A stretch of DNA of 64,000 nt from Stichopus chloronotus (taxonomy: Eukaryota > Echinodermata > Holothuroidea > Aspidochirotida > Stichopodidae), in contig CM037839.1 of assembly GCA_021234535.1 (NCBI GenBank), positions 29,649,975 through 29,713,974 on the forward strand, given 5' to 3'. The position numbers and the translations under genes are program-made. This document shows positions 62,201-64,000 of this stretch, in pieces (the stretch's first letter is position 1; each line of letters begins with the position of its first letter). The notes beneath the pieces are model-generated. The model did not search any database. It was not told where the DNA came from and worked only from the letters and a program-made list of their open reading frames with translations.

Positions 62201-63560
62201 TTGAAATGATAACAGGCTCCGCTATGATAATGTCCTAACGAGCTCAGAAATGTTCTTCTACATCCACGAAGCAGACACCGGAACACAAATCGTGATGGGG
62301 ATTCTGGGAGGTTTCCTAAACTCGATCCGTACATGGGATTTTATGAACAACGTTTTCAACACCGCCAGGTGTCAACGTTTCTGTGATACTTCATAACACT
62401 AGGCTGCAAACTAGCATGTAGTGTTCGTTGTTAATAGAGATGTTTCCCCCTTCCTCTATACATTTTCTTATTTTAAAATAAAGGCAAAGAAGAGCAAGAT
62501 ACATGTTCGAAGAAACAAAATGATAACGTTATCGTAAAACTGTCGCAGAAATATTTGAGTAGCCGAGATCAGGTTTGAGGAATAACAATTTTTTGTTAAT
62601 TACCCGTGTAGTGCAAAGTCTATTCTCTTTGATATGGTTACCATGGAGACAGCTATCATCTAATTATTCGTTCTAATTACGTAGTTTCCGTTAGAATAAG
62701 GATACTAAGATTAGCAAAGGTTCTTCACTACATTTAAGTGCGTAGATGATACAATTAACATAAAGGCATGCAAGTGTAAAAATAAACAGGAAATATATTG
62801 TGAGTGGATAAAAAAGGACCATGAATGATAAACAACGTAGTAACAACAATAGTAATAACTATCATCAAAGACACAAACACAGACGTTCAGCATTTAATTG
62901 AGACCGGAACTAAGTTGCACAAAGGACAGTATACATGATCTATGGAAATATGCAGTTATGTTAGTAGCTAGGCTATATGTAAACTTTAACACAATGTTTT
63001 CCGTGGGAACCGAATTTCGATCCTGTTTGTTGATCATTGAGTTAGTACGATCATGTACCTTCAAAAATTTCTTAGGGAAACGGGATTTTGTCTCTGAAAG
63101 TGGAGGCTTGTTCGTCTCCGAGTGTGTTAACCTGCCCACTGGTAACATATAAAATATTAAGAATTCACAACACGAATGAATACGTTTCAAACAACAACAC
63201 AAACGCAATAACTTCGATTCAAGAAATTGATCAAGCTTGTTTAGCCACTTTCCTCAGGGTAAGACGTCTATGGCTTCATAGTTTTATGAGATTAACATAC
63301 AAATATGAGATTAACACACAAATATGAAGTTTTGGAGTCTATAATCTGTTCGGCATTAATGAAAATGCCATGAAGAATTCAACATGAAAATAGTTCTTTC
63401 ATTAATAATTTCATCATCTGTAGTCCTACGTCTTATAATACCGAATTGCCTGAGTAACGTTTGCTGGTTGGTTCTAGTCAGAGGATGTTTTTGTCCTCTG
63501 GACTATCCGAGAGCGCTTTTTCTTTCTTAACTTTTGTTTATCTTCTTTTAAGTATAATAT
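59260..63560. other. Intergenic DNA, no established gene
   Basis: AT-rich with normal CpG. It contains a TGACGTCA octamer at 60629 and YY1-like words at about 60424 (GGCCATTTTGAT) and 62106 (AACATGGCGGAC). No exon of a known gene is seen. Confidence 0.5.
60629..60636. promoter_or_regulatory. TGACGTCA octamer (CRE-type)
   Basis: Exact match in AACG-TGACGTCA-CTATACG. Confidence 0.3.
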
Positions 63561-63572
63561 ACGAAATAAATA

Positions 63573-63614
63573 ATTCGGCCTGATATTTCGATCCCAGCAG
63601 GGTCATCAGAGACT
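63573..63614 (-). mobile_element. Penelope-type terminal fragment, hammerhead-like
   Basis: The minus strand reads CTCTGATGACCCTGCTGGG then ATCGAAATATCAGGCCG: an exact CTGATGA core, a GACCC/GGG(A)TC stem with loop TGCT, and GAAA. This is the form seen at Penelope-like termini. The bulged or over-long stem II suggests decay. No coding part is visible before the window ends. Confidence 0.5.
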
Positions 63615-64000
63615 GAAGACTAATAGATATATAATATGGGTTACGTAATAAGATTTTTCCAGGCTGCATCACATAAGTGAAATGTTTCAGTAAGTTTGTA
63701 GATCAGCTGCAGGTATACACTTTTATTCTCCTCTTTCTTTCTCTGCGGCAATATGTTTTTTTTTTTAAATAGACAAGTTTCGACAGTTTGTAAATATTTG
63801 CAGTTAAAGAGGTAACAGTGATTTCGTAATCTATCCCTCCAAAGCAAACAGGAAGGCAAAAGAAAAAAAAAACGAATTTCGTAACTTTACCCTTCACACA
63901 AAAGTAACAAAAGTTAAAAGAACGCCTTGAATCTCCACACTTTATGCTCTTTCAGCAAAGAGTGGAGTTAAAACAAAACTTGTTGTATTGCAAGATTACA
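63615..64000. other. Window end, nothing recognised
   Basis: AT-rich with A and T runs. The two short minus-strand frames here are low in complexity. Confidence 0.5.

Noticed and set aside
62059..62334. 91-codon minus-strand frame
   Set aside because: Ends in a poly-A-derived Phe run; no recognisable domain.

Overview
This is eukaryotic, metazoan genomic DNA. It holds the 3' end of one intron-containing housekeeping gene, then about 42 kb of repeat-rich, apparently non-coding flank. The GT-AG introns, AT-rich base composition, mix of Penelope-like and Tx1-like retroelements, and an abrupt change in CpG content are typical of an invertebrate. An echinoderm, possibly a sea cucumber, is my guess, but the sequence does not prove it. 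I see no prokaryotic operons, rRNA, convincing tRNA or CRISPR array.

Region 1 (1-10,515, + strand): the last eight coding exons of transportin-1 (karyopherin beta-2, TNPO1), about 265 C-terminal residues covering roughly the last HEAT repeats. Two oddities stand out. An in-frame 78-bp tandem duplication copies the 3' end of the first visible exon together with its splice donor, so two donors could give proteins differing by 26 residues. At the end of the sixth visible exon there is one extra base compared with the frame needed by the next exon.

Region 2 (10,516-about 22,070): a long CpG-poor stretch without convincing genes. It is probably the TNPO1 3' UTR (possibly spliced, since a good donor lies just after the stop) and contains several polyadenylation signals. 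CpG frequency rises sharply at about 22.07 kb, just after an AATAAA signal and a GU/U-rich tract. I take this as the end of the transcribed, historically methylated unit.

Region 3 (22.1-64 kb): CpG-normal intergenic DNA. It contains a decayed Tx1/L1-like LINE (22.7-24.3 kb), an array of degenerate repeats with AGGTCA half-sites (25.1-25.9 kb), a diverged segmental duplication (28.0-29.3 kb), an AT-rich GATATC array (41 kb), and a Penelope-like element remnant with a GIY-YIG endonuclease and a hammerhead-like end next to a (TA)n tract (56.2-56.7 kb). Similar hammerhead-like ends occur at 19.3 and 63.6 kb. There are also a perfect 37-bp palindrome (54.3 kb), recurrent poly-G tracts, and eight exact TGACGTCA octamers between 36 and 61 kb. 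No second gene could be established; a few unassigned ORFs at 30.6-31.1 and 32.8-33.1 kb are noted as weak candidates.
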